Below are positions 6,607-13,993 of a stretch of 13,993 bases of DNA, piece by piece. The notes beneath the pieces were generated by a model, which was given only the letters and a program-made list of their open reading frames with translations, searched no databases and was not told the origin of the DNA. Each line of letters opens with the position of its first letter. Positions within the stretch are counted from its first letter, which is position 1. The translations under genes and the position numbers were made by a program. The stretch covers positions 1-13,993 of the forward strand of contig CALCHY010000233.1 of assembly GCA_937907415.1 (NCBI GenBank). Direction: 5' to 3'. The DNA is from an uncultured Trueperaceae bacterium. GTDB lineage: Bacteria > Deinococcota > Deinococci > Deinococcales > Trueperaceae.

Positions 6607-7590
6607 ATGAATGTCCTTGTCACCGGCGGCGCCGGCTACATCGGTTCGGTAACGGTCGCGACGCTCCTAGCGAAGGGCCATCAGGTGGTGGTCCTCGACG
6701 AACTCTCGACCGGTCACCGCGACTCCGTGCCGGACGGCGTGCCGTTCGTGCACGGCAGCGTGGCCGACGAGGACATGGTTGGTTACGCCATAGCACAGCA
6801 CGGCGTCGAGGCCATCATCCACTTCGCTGCCGCCTCGTTGGTCGGCGAGAGCATGGCCAAACCGACGAAGTACTTCCTCGCCAACACGGCCGCCACCTTC
6901 GCGCTGCTTGACACGGCCGTGCGGCGCGGCGTCGGGCGCTTCGTGCTCTCTTCGACGGCCGCCGTCTACGGCACCCCGGACGCCGTGCCCATCCCCGAGA
7001 CGGCCGCACTGCGCCCGGAGAGCGTCTACGGCGAGTCGAAACTCATGATCGAGCGGGCGCTCGGCTGGCTGGCCAGCACGACCGGCCTCGCGTCGGCCTC
7101 CCTGCGCTACTTCAACGCCGCGGGCGCAACGGCGACCTTGGGCGAGGACCACCGACCCGAAACGCACCTCATCCCCCTCGTGTTGCAGGTAGCTGCTGGC
7201 AAGCGCCCCTCCATCCAGGTGTTCGGCACCGACTACCCGACGCCAGACGGCACGGCCATCCGCGATTACGTTCACGTCAGCGACTTGGCGAACGCTCACC
7301 TCCTCGCGCTAGAGGCGCTGAAGCCTGGCGAAGCGCGGAGCTACAACCTCGGCAGCGGCACGGGCTATTCCGTGCGCGAGGTCATCGAGGCGTGCAGGCG
7401 CGTAACGGGGGAGGCCATCGATGAAGTCGCGGTGGACCGTCGCGCAGGCGACCCGCCCGTCCTCGTGGCGGACAGCGCGAAGGCCCGCACCGAACTCGGG
7501 TGGACGCCCGCCTTCGACGACCTCGACGTGCTCGTTGGCACGGCGTGGGAGTGGCAGCGCGCGCACCCGGACGGTTACGGCGGGCATTAG
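6607..7590 (+). CDS. galE: UDP-glucose 4-epimerase
   Basis: This 327-aa short-chain dehydrogenase/reductase (SDR) family enzyme interconverts UDP-glucose and UDP-galactose with tightly bound NAD and supplies UDP-galactose for surface glycans or the Leloir pathway. The NAD motif TGGAGYIGS is at 6-14, DELSTGH at 31-37 and SSTAAVYG (with the active-site Ser/Thr) at 115-122. The catalytic pair is Tyr141-Lys145 in VYGESK. RYFNAAGA is at 167-174 and the GalE-specific block FGTDYPTPDGTAIRDYVHV at 206-224. Length is typical. The ATG at 6607 follows TAGACT by seven bases and lacks an SD, so the mRNA is probably leaderless. It is divergent from ilvE; no other sugar-nucleotide genes are in the window. 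A related epimerase (UDP-arabinose or UDP-GalNAc) cannot be fully excluded. Confidence 0.95.
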   Translation: MNVLVTGGAGYIGSVTVATLLAKGHQVVVLDELSTGHRDSVPDGVPFVHGSVADEDMVGYAIAQHGVEAIIHFAAASLVGESMAKPTKYFLANTAATFALLDTAVRRGVGRFVLSSTAAVYGTPDAVPIPETAALRPESVYGESKLMIERALGWLASTTGLASASLRYFNAAGATATLGEDHRPETHLIPLVLQVAAGKRPSIQVFGTDYPTPDGTAIRDYVHVSDLANAHLLALEALKPGEARSYNLGSGTGYSVREVIEACRRVTGEAIDEVAVDRRAGDPPVLVADSAKARTELGWTPAFDDLDVLVGTAWEWQRAHPDGYGGH

Positions 7591-7849
7591 GCGCCGCGCT
7601 TGGTCGGGTGTGAGGGTCAGGTGAACTACTGTCCCTCGGCGCTCACCCAGCGCGCACCGGCCGTCGCCGAAGATGTGATATGACCTGTTTCGACGTGATG
7701 GCCACTGCCACGGCTGGCGTGGGGGCGTCACTCACGGCGCGGAGCGGCGAAGAGCCGCACGCGCGCACAGCCGGACTAGCCGGACCGGAAACTAAGGGCC
7801 GCTGGCGAACAGTCGCCGGAAGGCTCCGGGCCGCGCAGAAGTGCCGTGC
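7591..7849 (+). other. non-coding gap with hairpins between galE and the secreted-protein gene
   Basis: No convincing gene is seen. A 66-codon frame from 7680 has only about 60% G or C in third positions and no SD. Tandem hairpins follow galE: GAGGG-t-CAG pairs with CTG-t-CCCTC (7612-7637), then GCGCT/AGCGC (7639-7653). A longer stem-loop at 7695-7731 combines GTGATG/CGTCAC, CCAC/GTGG and CCA/TGG (13 pairs, internal loops). A 9-bp-period direct repeat, AGCCGGAC twice, lies at 7769-7785. The hairpin CCGGA-AGGC-TCCGG (7816-7829) precedes the promoter. The first pair may end the galE transcript, though neither has a T-tract. Confidence 0.35.
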
Positions 7850-7870
7850 TACTCTTGTTCTCACTTGGAG
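7850..7870 (+). promoter_or_regulatory. -10 box and Shine-Dalgarno of the small secreted-protein gene
   Basis: TACTCT (7850-7855) is a TANNNT-type -10 box. TTGGAG (7865-7870) lies six bases before the ATG at 7877. This SD decides for 7877 over an in-frame ATG 36 bases upstream, which would place 12 polar, Cys/His-containing residues ahead of the signal peptide. The same TACTCT box precedes the other signal-peptide gene in this window. Confidence 0.5.
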
Positions 7871-7876
7871 TGTGCA

Positions 7877-8464
7877 ATGAAGCGACTAGTTCTCACCGCC
7901 CTGCTTGCCCTGGTCATGGTGGCCTCGGCGCAGTCGGGAGCGGTAATGAGCGGCATCGTGCAGAGCGAGGGTCCGCTGGCGGAAGGTACCCGCGTGGCCA
8001 TCCACGTGGTCGACAACGACAACGTCTGGGGCCTCGAGGTAGCGTCAGTTGCGCCTGTCGGTGGCACCTTCCGCGTTACACCCGGCCCCATACCAGCCGA
8101 CCAACTCAGGCCGTTCCGCTCAGGCAGCGTCATCCTTCCTGGCCTGCAGAACGAGTACCGCGTTGGCCCAGAAGACGTCAACGTCGCAGTCGCCCGTTTC
8201 AACATGTACGTGGACCAGAACGGCAACGGGCTCTTCGACCGCGTGGTCGACCGCTTCTACATCGGCATAGCTAGCCTGGAGGCGCCGGTCGGCTTCTTCA
8301 CGCTGCTGTACGTCGACAAGGCGGCCACCATCACGGGCGGCGGCAGCGAACTGAAGCTCAACCCCGGCTGGAACGTGTTCACCGTGCGCTTCCCAGACGA
8401 GCAGGCCACCTACGCCGTCGTGCCTGCGGTCGATGACATCGTGCTAGACGTAGTACTGCAATGA
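7877..8464 (+). CDS. small secreted protein of unknown function with a DxNGNGxxD motif
   Basis: This 195-aa protein has a clear signal peptide: [18 protein letters not shown], with cleavage expected near Ala18-Gln19. The mature part is about 177 aa, rich in beta-strand-forming residues, without cysteine or further membrane segments. Residues 110-130 hold DQNGNGLFD (113-121), followed by RVVDRFYIG. This acidic Asn/Gly loop resembles calcium-binding loops of EF-hand, dockerin or thrombospondin type 3 kind, but it is a single copy and metal binding is inference. I do not recognise a named family. The start is set by TTGGAG before ATG 7877. It is 286 bp behind galE and 28 bp before ribH, which has its own promoter, so it may be a single-gene unit. 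Confidence 0.75.
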   Translation: MKRLVLTALLALVMVASAQSGAVMSGIVQSEGPLAEGTRVAIHVVDNDNVWGLEVASVAPVGGTFRVTPGPIPADQLRPFRSGSVILPGLQNEYRVGPEDVNVAVARFNMYVDQNGNGLFDRVVDRFYIGIASLEAPVGFFTLLYVDKAATITGGGSELKLNPGWNVFTVRFPDEQATYAVVPAVDDIVLDVVLQ

Positions 8465-8479
8465 TTCGCCCTTCACGGC

Positions 8480-8485
8480 TAAGCT
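8480..8485 (+). promoter_or_regulatory. -10 box of a leaderless ribH promoter
   Basis: TAAGCT lies seven bases before the ribH ATG, with no SD between. It sits in the 28-bp gap behind the secreted-protein gene. I see no FMN riboswitch, and there is no room for one. Confidence 0.5.
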
Positions 8486-8492
8486 GGTAGAC

Positions 8493-8993
8493 ATGATCCT
8501 TTACGAAGGCACACTCGCGGCCAGCGGCCTACGCATAGGCGTGGTCGTCAGCCGCTTCAACGAACTGGTCACCAGCCGCCTGCTTAACGGCGCGCTGGAC
8601 GCGCTGCGGCGCCACGGCGCCACCGAGCAGGGCACCGCCGTCGCCTGGGTGCCTGGGGCCGTCGAGATCCCGCTGGTCGCCGCCAAGTTGGCCGCCTCGG
8701 GTAACTTCGACGCCGTCATCGCGCTCGGCGCCGTCGTACGAGGCGAGACGAGCCACTACGATCACGTCTGCAACATGGTGGCTAGCGGCGTGGCGCACGC
8801 CAGTGAAAGCTCGGGCGTACCCGTCATCTTCGGCGTCGTCACGACCGACACCATGGAACAGGCCCTTGACCGGGCCGGCGGCAAGGCGGGCAACAAGGGC
8901 GCCGAGGCCGCCGCGACCGCAGTCGAGATGGCTAACCTCATGAAGCAGTTGGCCACCCCAGCTAAGTCTCAACGGCGCGCAACGAAAGTCTGA
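8493..8993 (+). CDS. ribH: 6,7-dimethyl-8-ribityllumazine synthase
   Basis: This 166-aa enzyme condenses 5-amino-6-ribitylaminouracil with 3,4-dihydroxy-2-butanone 4-phosphate, the penultimate step of riboflavin synthesis, and usually assembles into pentamers or 60-mer capsids. Signature blocks are [19 protein letters not shown] (20-38), [10 protein letters not shown] (52-61), [18 protein letters not shown] (77-94) with the catalytic His88, and the phosphate-binding [23 protein letters not shown] (114-136). The last ten or so residues form a basic tail. The gene stands alone here: ribD, ribE and ribBA are absent from the window. The leaderless ATG at 8493 follows TAAGCT. Its stop is 8 bp from the end of the convergent cca-like gene. 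Confidence 0.97.
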   Translation: MILYEGTLAASGLRIGVVVSRFNELVTSRLLNGALDALRRHGATEQGTAVAWVPGAVEIPLVAAKLAASGNFDAVIALGAVVRGETSHYDHVCNMVASGVAHASESSGVPVIFGVVTTDTMEQALDRAGGKAGNKGAEAAATAVEMANLMKQLATPAKSQRRATKV

Positions 8994-9001
8994 AACCGAA
9001 G

Positions 9002-10303
9002 TCAAGAGCGCTGGGCGAGTTGCCAGCCCTGCGCGGCGGCGTAACGGTGCAGTAACGCGGCTGCTTCCTCACGGTTCTTGACGTCGCCAACGGCCTGGGC
9101 CTCTGCCACCACCGCCAGCGCCTCGCCGATGTTCGGTCCCGGATCTAGGTCGAGGAGCTGCATGACGTCGTCGCCGTTCAGTAGCGGCACGACCGGCGGT
9201 TGCTCCTCCATCTCGGCCAACACGCCAGAGACGGAGATGCGGTAAGCCTGCCGCCCTGCAACGCTCGCAGCGCGGCCTCTCGCCGCCTCGCGGTCGGCAA
9301 GCATCAGTTTGAGTAGGTCAGGTAACAGCGCCTTGCGGCGGTGCACGAAGCGCCTAACGGCGCGCTCCTCGCGGGGCAACGGCAGCATGTGGTACCGCAC
9401 GAGTGCGCTGGCGTGGTCAACGACCTCGTTCGGCAGACGTAGGCGCCTGAGGGCCTCACGCGTCATCTCGGCGCCCGTCTTGTCGTGACCGTAGAACGTT
9501 GGGCTGCCGAGCGGCGTGCGGCCGACGCTGGCTGGCTTACCGACGTCGTGCATCAGCGTCGCCCAGCGCAGCGCCGGCCCGGCGTCCGGGAAGCCGTTGA
9601 GCAACTGGTTGAGGGACTCTAGCTGGTGGTCGAGCACGTCGAGGTGGTGGAGCGCCCCCTGCTTGACCCCGCGCCCCAGCTCGAGTTCGGGGAGGTAGAG
9701 CGCGAGACCGCCGAGCGCCTTGAGCAACGTAAAGCCTCGCGCCGCGCTGCGTGCGGCGAGCAGCGCTTGCAGTTCGGTGCTGACGCGCTCCCAAGCGGGT
9801 AGCGGCGCTGAGCCGGTGCGCTGCGCTTCGAACTGCGCGACGACCGCCTCCTTGGTTTCCTCGTCAAGTTCGAACGCTAGCGTGGCCGCGAAGCGCACGG
9901 CGCGCAGGGGACGGACGGCGTCGGCGCGCAGGCTGTCGCGGGATGTCATGCGCACGCGTTGACGCTGCAGGTCCTCAAGGCCACCCGTTGGGTCGAACAC
10001 CGCGCCATCCTGTGGGAGGGCAATGGCGTTGACGGTGAGGTCGCGGAGCCACATGTCCTCCTCTATGTTGCTGGCGCCCGCGCGCAGCGGCACGAAGTCG
10101 TGCGTGACGCCGCCTGCGAGTACGACGCGCCAGTGGCGGCGAACGGGGTCCATGAGGAAGGGCGAACCGTGCAGAGCTTCGGCGTGCTGCTTGGCGCTGA
10201 GTTCTGGGTCCTCGACCAGCCAATCGAGGTCGGTGGCGCCGCGGCCGAGCAGCGCGTCGCGCACCGCGCCGCCCACTAGGACGGCACCTGCCGGCCACGG
10301 CAT
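9002..10303 (-). CDS. cca: class II tRNA nucleotidyltransferase (CCA-, CC- or A-adding) with HD domain
   Basis: This 433-aa protein belongs to the class II tRNA nucleotidyltransferase/poly(A) polymerase family, which builds or repairs the 3' CCA end of tRNA. The N-terminal motif [20 protein letters not shown] (11-30) holds the metal-binding Asp25 and Asp27. [11 protein letters not shown] (86-96) and RPLRAVRFA (131-139) are the next family motifs. An HD-type phosphohydrolase motif, MHDVGKP, lies at 251-257. Deinococcus is known to split CC-adding and A-adding activity between two enzymes, so the exact activity cannot be assigned from sequence alone and the symbol is provisional. The frame is open far upstream into coaE, but the ATG at 10303 places the GG...DxD motif at the usual distance from the N-terminus. 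It is divergent from coaE and convergent with ribH (8 bp apart). Confidence 0.9.
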   Translation of the reverse strand: MPWPAGAVLVGGAVRDALLGRGATDLDWLVEDPELSAKQHAEALHGSPFLMDPVRRHWRVVLAGGVTHDFVPLRAGASNIEEDMWLRDLTVNAIALPQDGAVFDPTGGLEDLQRQRVRMTSRDSLRADAVRPLRAVRFAATLAFELDEETKEAVVAQFEAQRTGSAPLPAWERVSTELQALLAARSAARGFTLLKALGGLALYLPELELGRGVKQGALHHLDVLDHQLESLNQLLNGFPDAGPALRWATLMHDVGKPASVGRTPLGSPTFYGHDKTGAEMTREALRRLRLPNEVVDHASALVRYHMLPLPREERAVRRFVHRRKALLPDLLKLMLADREAARGRAASVAGRQAYRISVSGVLAEMEEQPPVVPLLNGDDVMQLLDLDPGPNIGEALAVVAEAQAVGDVKNREEAAALLHRYAAAQGWQLAQRS

Positions 10304-10308
10304 AAACT
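10303..10308 (+). promoter_or_regulatory. candidate -10 box for coaE overlapping the cca start codon
   Basis: TAAACT lies five bases before the GTG at 10314 and shares base 10303 with the first base of the divergent cca start codon. The upstream part of this promoter would lie inside the cca coding sequence. A second TANNNT box, TACTGT, is at 10361-10366 and could serve a TTG start at 10386 instead. Confidence 0.35.
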
Positions 10309-10313
10309 GGCTC

Positions 10314-11009
10314 GTGTCTAGTGATCGCGGTACGCGCAAGACTGTGCCCTCCTCGCCCCCTACTGTAGTCGGAGCGACGCGGCCGTTGAGTGTTGGCCTT
10401 ACCGGCAACATCGGCTCAGGCAAGTCGACGGTCGCGCGGCTGCTGGCCGAGCGCGGCGCCGTCGTCATCGATGCCGACGCGTTGGCGCGGCAAGCTACTT
10501 CCGACCCAGGAGTATTGAAGGAGGTCGCGGCGGCTCTCGGCCATGACTTGGTGGTCGCTGGGGTCCTTGACCGTGCAGCTACGGCGGAGCGCGTGTTCAA
10601 CGATCCGGAGGCTCGGGAGCTGCTCAACGGCATCGTTCACCCGTGGGTGGCGCGCCGCCGCTTGCAGTTGGAGGCCGCCGCGGCCTCGAGGCGCCCGCCG
10701 CCTGCCGTGGTGGTGCACGACGTTCCCCTCCTTTACGAGGTGGGCTTGGATGCCGACGTCGACGTTGTAGTGGTGGTGTATGCGCCGTTCGACGTGCGCG
10801 CGGCCCGCTTGGCGCGGCGGTCTGGTTTGAGCCGCGAGGACGCCGCCGCCCGCGACGCGGCGCAGATGCCGCTCGACGACAAGGTGGCGTTGGCCGACTT
10901 CGTCATCGACAACGGGGGAGCCGAGGTGAACCTAGAAACGCAGGTGGCGCACCTCTGGGACGAGCTGGTCGCTCGCTCTCCAGTCGGTGCGCCACCCGGG
11001 GACGCTTGA
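10314..11009 (+). CDS. coaE: dephospho-CoA kinase
   Basis: This enzyme phosphorylates the 3'-hydroxyl of the dephospho-CoA ribose with ATP, the last step of coenzyme A synthesis, in the cytoplasm. From the GTG at 10314 (231 aa) the P-loop GNIGSGKS is at 31-38. [22 protein letters not shown] and the C-terminal [13 protein letters not shown]...Q...K...ADFVIDNGG pattern are all standard CoaE features. The start is uncertain. GTG 10314 has TAAACT five bases upstream (leaderless pattern) but adds 24 weakly coding, disordered-looking residues. TTG 10386 gives 207 aa, the family-typical length, beginning [14 protein letters not shown], but has only a GGAG 11 bases upstream. It is divergent from the cca-like gene, and its stop is 12 bp from the end of the convergent DUF3352-like gene. 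Confidence 0.93.
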   Translation: MSSDRGTRKTVPSSPPTVVGATRPLSVGLTGNIGSGKSTVARLLAERGAVVIDADALARQATSDPGVLKEVAAALGHDLVVAGVLDRAATAERVFNDPEARELLNGIVHPWVARRRLQLEAAAASRRPPPAVVVHDVPLLYEVGLDADVDVVVVVYAPFDVRAARLARRSGLSREDAAARDAAQMPLDDKVALADFVIDNGGAEVNLETQVAHLWDELVARSPVGAPPGDA

Positions 11010-11021
11010 GGAGTTAGAACC

Positions 11022-12770
11022 TTACCAGGCGACCTGCGAGAGGGCGTAGCCGCGCAACGCGCCGCCGTCTACGACCTGGTAGGAGTACGAGCCGCCGAAC
11101 TTGTCTGCGACGAAATTGACGTACTCAGTGAGCGCCTGGCCTGCCTCGTCAACGGCGGCGAAGTCCAGGTCCTCGCTACCTGCCATTCCTGCCACCAGGC
11201 CGAACTGGGAGAGGACGGTGTCCGCGAGGGTGCGCAGGCTGGCCTGGTCGTTGGACAGCGACATGCTCGCCGCTCCCGCCGGAACACCCTGCTGCAGTGG
11301 TGCGAGGGCGCCGACGAGGCCGGAGCGCCTGGTGGAGTTGGCGGCCAGGGCGGCGTCCATGCCGCTTGGGGTGGTGGCGATGAGTAGGTAGCCGCCTGCG
11401 AACGCCGTCTCGATGGTCATGGTCTCGTCGAGCGAGTACGAGGTGACGTCGACCCCGAACGAGGAGCGCGTGGTTGGCTGTACGAGCCCTGCCACACCCT
11501 CGGCATCGACGAACGAGGACGCCATCATGGTCGCCATCGTGAGGAACTGAGAGAGCCCGGCCTGGGCAGCTGCCTCGTCCTTGACGGCGAGGAGGTAGAC
11601 GGAGTCGCCGAGGAGGTCGCCAGTCATGGCGCCAGGTTCGGCGGCCGCTGGGGCGCTGATGGTGATGGCGCCAGCGCCTGCGCCCATCCAACTGAAGAGC
11701 ATCTGGCTGAGGTCGATGCCGAGGTTGTCGGTGACGAAGGAATCTAGTCCGCCGATACCGAGTTCTGGCAGTTCGGCTACGAGCTTGTCTAGGTAAGCCC
11801 ACCAGCCTGGCAGGTTCAGGTTGTTCGCTTGCACGCCGAGGGCGCCATCTGGCGCGAAGCCGAGGACCGTCGTCGGGTAGCCAGCCGTGCTGGTGAGAAG
11901 GTCGTAAAGGGCTGGGTCGAGCGAGCGGTCGCCTAGCGCCTGAAGTGACAGGGTCTCGATGCCGGAGGACGTGAGCCGCACCACGCTAGAGACGACGCCG
12001 ACGGTCTTGAAGAGCTTGGAGACGCGCTCGATGCTCTGATCGAAGCCCATGCCCTGGCCGAAAGGCTTGGCCACGTCGACGACGCCTGGCAGGTCGATCA
12101 AGAAGGAGACGACGGCCGGCGAGATGTTGGCCAGCGTGGCGGCGTATGCCTTCGAGTCCGTGAAGTTCGGTTCGGCAGCGCCCTGGTAGCGGCGCAGCAC
12201 GCCGCGGAGGGCGTCAGGGTTGGTGGAGATGGCGACGAAGTTGCCGTCCTGCGCGAACGCGAGAGGCGTTTCGTCGTCTGGGTTCGTGTAGACCTTGAAC
12301 TCGATGCGGCCCTCGCTGAGGGTCTGCACGTCAGCGTCTGGCTCCTCGCTAGCGATGGCGCTTTCCATGACGGCAACGGCCTTGTCCGACACGCGCGCGA
12401 CGATGGTCATGGCTGGGAGGGGGCTGTAGCTCGACGCGGAAGCGCTTACCCACAGCTCGTCGCCGAGGACGTCGAAGATGGTGAGGCCCTGGAGTTCCGC
12501 TGGCATGGCGGCGTCGACGTCCTCGCCGCTCGACTGCTCGAGGAGGTTGGTCAGGTCGAGGCGCTGCCACTCGTCGATGAACGGTTGGATCTTGGCCGCG
12601 TGCTTGTTGAGGTCTTGGACGCCGACCGCCAGGAGCGTTTCTGACGGGAGCAGGGCGGCGAGTGATTGAGCCGCGGCGAGGGAGAGTAAGGCAGCAGCCA
12701 CTAGCGCGAGCGCTAGTCGGCCGAACGGCCCGGCGGGGCGATTGCGTATCGAGTTGGTCGTGCGGTTCAT
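11022..12770 (-). CDS. secreted DUF3352-like protein of unknown function
   Basis: This 582-aa protein has an N-terminal signal peptide (basic start, hydrophobic core LALALVAAALLSLAAA, likely cleavage around residue 35). The rest is soluble, acidic and free of cysteine, so it is probably periplasmic or exported. The beginning of the mature part (ALLPSETLLAVGVQDLNK), and a recurring strand-helix unit seen twice (DGNFVAISTNPDALRGVL near 180 and GGYLLIATTPSGMDAAL near 460), fit DUF3352-type proteins, whose function is not known; the assignment is tentative. The ATG at 12770 has GGAGGT three bases upstream. The frame is open for 84 codons further upstream, but third positions there are not GC-biased and the signal peptide would be internal. 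It converges on coaE and lies downstream of transketolase on the same strand, separated by 258 bp. Confidence 0.75.
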   Translation of the reverse strand: MNRTTNSIRNRPAGPFGRLALALVAAALLSLAAAQSLAALLPSETLLAVGVQDLNKHAAKIQPFIDEWQRLDLTNLLEQSSGEDVDAAMPAELQGLTIFDVLGDELWVSASASSYSPLPAMTIVARVSDKAVAVMESAIASEEPDADVQTLSEGRIEFKVYTNPDDETPLAFAQDGNFVAISTNPDALRGVLRRYQGAAEPNFTDSKAYAATLANISPAVVSFLIDLPGVVDVAKPFGQGMGFDQSIERVSKLFKTVGVVSSVVRLTSSGIETLSLQALGDRSLDPALYDLLTSTAGYPTTVLGFAPDGALGVQANNLNLPGWWAYLDKLVAELPELGIGGLDSFVTDNLGIDLSQMLFSWMGAGAGAITISAPAAAEPGAMTGDLLGDSVYLLAVKDEAAAQAGLSQFLTMATMMASSFVDAEGVAGLVQPTTRSSFGVDVTSYSLDETMTIETAFAGGYLLIATTPSGMDAALAANSTRRSGLVGALAPLQQGVPAGAASMSLSNDQASLRTLADTVLSQFGLVAGMAGSEDLDFAAVDEAGQALTEYVNFVADKFGGSYSYQVVDGGALRGYALSQVAW

Positions 12771-12773
12771 CAG

Positions 12774-12801
12774 ACCTCCAAAGAGTAGTGTGCAGAGCAC
12801 A
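12774..12801 (-). promoter_or_regulatory. promoter, SD and possible operator of the DUF3352-like gene
   Basis: GGAGGT (12779-12774) precedes the ATG by three bases. TACTCT (12787-12782) is the likely -10 box. Directly upstream of it, the perfect inverted repeat TGTGC-AGA-GCACA (12789-12801) would occupy the spacer between the -35 and -10 regions, a common operator position. Confidence 0.4.
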
Positions 12802-13028
12802 AGGCTAATGGGTCGGGCCAGTAAAGGCGTGTGTTCTGTGGCAGCGTTCGCAGCTAGAACGACGGTGCCGAGCGACGGGCGTGCAACTGCAAGGCGCAAT
12901 ACTGCTACGGCGCAGCGAGCCACGTCCACAGTGTAGGGCTTGCACGTGAAAGTTGCGTCAAGGATCAGGCAAGAGCGAAGCTCAAGTGGGCGAAAGCCTA
13001 GCCGCGCTCGACTTGCGCCCAACGACCC
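12802..13028 (-). other. non-coding gap between transketolase and the DUF3352-like gene
   Basis: No gene is supported. On the minus strand TTGACG and TACACT occur 20 bases apart around 12930-12965, followed six bases later by a GTG in frame with the DUF3352-like gene. The spacing is long for a promoter, and the extra 50 residues would precede the signal peptide, so I do not use that start. A small stem, GAGC-GAA-GCTC, lies near 12973. No clear terminator follows the transketolase stop. Confidence 0.3.
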
Positions 13029-13993
13029 TCAGCCGCGGCTACGCGCAAGCGTGCGCCGTGCGGCCGCCACCACGTTCTCTGCGGTGAAACCGTACTCGCG
13101 CATGACGACGTCACCGGGTGCAGACGCCCCGAAGCGGTCAACACCGACGATCTCGCCGAGATCGCCAGCGTAGCGCTCCCAACCCAGCGTGGCGCCAGCC
13201 TCGACCGTCACGCGCGCCCGCGTGCTGCTTGGCAGGACTGCCGCGCGGTACTCGGCTGGCTGGCGGTCGAACAGTTCGAAGCTCGGCATGCTAACCACGC
13301 GCGTGCGGACCCCTTCGGCTTCGAGGACGTCGCGGGCGGCGAGGCAGAGCTGCACCTCGGACCCGGTGCCGATGAGGATGAGGTCGGGGTGGACGGTGCC
13401 GTCCGGTTGTTCCGTAGTGGCGCCCGCGCCGCCCTCGGCGAGCCCGCCAGTCACGCCAGCTTCGGCTAGCACGTAAGCGCCGCGCGCCACCGCGCCAGCA
13501 GGCACGTTCAGGTTGGGGACGTTCTGGCGCGTCAACGCCAACGCGGTCGGGTGGGTGCGCGAAGACAAGGCGTGCGCCCAGGCCTGGACCGTCTCGTTGC
13601 CGTCTGCTGGCCGAATGACGTCGAGTCCAGGCATGAGGCGCATGGCCATCAGTTCACCGATGGGCTGGTGGGTCGGCCCGTCACCGCCGAGGCCGATGCT
13701 GTCGTGCGTGAAGTCGAACACCACGCCCTGACCCATGAGGGCGGATAGGCGCAGCGCTGGCCTCAGGTAGTCGGAGAAGATCAGGAAGGTGGCCACGAAC
13801 GGGCGTACGCCGCCGTGGAGGCAGAGGCCGTTACCGATGGCGGCCATGCTGTGCTCGCGGATGCCGAAGTGGATGATGCGGCCTGAGTAGTCGCCTGGGC
13901 GCATGGCCTTCTCGCCCGCGATGTCCGTGAAGTTCGAGCCAGCGAGGTCGGCAGAGCCGCCGACCAGTTCCGGCAGGCGGGTGGCGAGGGCGT
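13029..13993 (-). CDS. tkt: transketolase, C-terminal part (5' end beyond the window)
   Basis: About 320 C-terminal residues are visible. Transketolase is a thiamine-diphosphate enzyme that moves two-carbon ketol units between sugar phosphates in the pentose phosphate pathway. Visible motifs are [17 protein letters not shown] near the edge, then [17 protein letters not shown] with the Glu that activates thiamine diphosphate. Next come [34 protein letters not shown] (Asp and His of the substrate site) and IRPADGNE. The end is a typical C-terminal domain ([24 protein letters not shown]). The frame is open to the last base, so the methionine at 13904 is internal. Two positions are unusual: the usual [11 protein letters not shown] reads [11 protein letters not shown], with Gly for Glu twice. 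The gene ends 258 bp upstream of the DUF3352-like gene. Confidence 0.95.
   Translation of the reverse strand, partial: ALATRLPELVGGSADLAGSNFTDIAGEKAMRPGDYSGRIIHFGIREHSMAAIGNGLCLHGGVRPFVATFLIFSDYLRPALRLSALMGQGVVFDFTHDSIGLGGDGPTHQPIGELMAMRLMPGLDVIRPADGNETVQAWAHALSSRTHPTALALTRQNVPNLNVPAGAVARGAYVLAEAGVTGGLAEGGAGATTEQPDGTVHPDLILIGTGSEVQLCLAARDVLEAEGVRTRVVSMPSFELFDRQPAEYRAAVLPSSTRARVTVEAGATLGWERYAGDLGEIVGVDRFGASAPGDVVMREYGFTAENVVAAARRTLARSRG

Noticed and set aside
7841..7876. Upstream in-frame ATG for the secreted protein
   Set aside because: It would put 12 residues with Cys and His ahead of the signal peptide and lacks an SD, whereas ATG 7877 has TTGGAG.
7680..7880. 66-aa plus-strand ORF whose stop overlaps the secreted-protein start (ATGA)
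   Set aside because: Low G or C in third positions, no SD, no recognisable protein, and it overlaps the promoter and SD of the next gene; the ATGA overlap is probably chance.
10304..10633. Upstream extension of the cca-like frame to 10633
   Set aside because: It lies inside coaE on the other strand, is low-complexity Ser/Arg/Ala, and the ATG at 10303 puts the nucleotidyltransferase motif at its usual place.
12771..13022. Upstream extension of the DUF3352-like gene by 84 codons
   Set aside because: Third codon positions are not GC-biased there, and a strong SD plus signal peptide mark the ATG at 12770.

Overview
This is a GC-rich bacterial chromosomal segment of mostly housekeeping genes. 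Several genes start at an ATG or GTG only 5-7 bases downstream of a TANNNT box and have no Shine-Dalgarno (SD) sequence (galE, ribH, the G8 lipoprotein gene, possibly coaE). Others have a good SD (thiolase, the 61-aa gene, ilvE, both signal-peptide genes). That mixture of leaderless and leadered genes, with the base composition, suggests Deinococcota (a Deinococcus or Truepera relative). This is an inference; no rRNA or phylogenetic marker was available.

Left part (1-4183, minus strand): a possible fragment of an unrecognised gene at the edge; a 904-aa lipoprotein with a G8 domain and a CEMIP/TMEM2-like beta-helix architecture; and upstream of it a PcaF/PaaJ-type thiolase. A 321-bp gap (4184-4504) separates the thiolase from a divergent 61-aa, very basic orphan protein. 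That gap holds a likely divergent promoter, a possible 19-codon upstream ORF and a series of hairpins, the last two mutually exclusive and next to a strong SD. It is the best candidate here for something undescribed.

Middle (4702-8993): an EamA-type permease gene lies directly behind ilvE (branched-chain aminotransferase) on the minus strand. galE (UDP-glucose 4-epimerase) diverges from ilvE. Downstream of galE come a structured 286-bp gap, a small secreted protein of unknown function and ribH (lumazine synthase, riboflavin pathway).

Right part (9002-13993): a class II tRNA nucleotidyltransferase (cca-like, minus) converges on ribH with 8 bp between them and diverges from coaE (dephospho-CoA kinase) across a very short promoter region. 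coaE converges on a secreted, cysteine-free DUF3352-like protein. The window ends inside a transketolase gene (minus, N-terminal part missing).

The genes do not form one pathway: cofactor synthesis (ribH, coaE), sugar metabolism (galE, transketolase), amino acids (ilvE with a permease), tRNA maturation and envelope or secreted proteins lie in short units of one or two genes. I see no mobile elements, CRISPR arrays, tRNA or rRNA genes.
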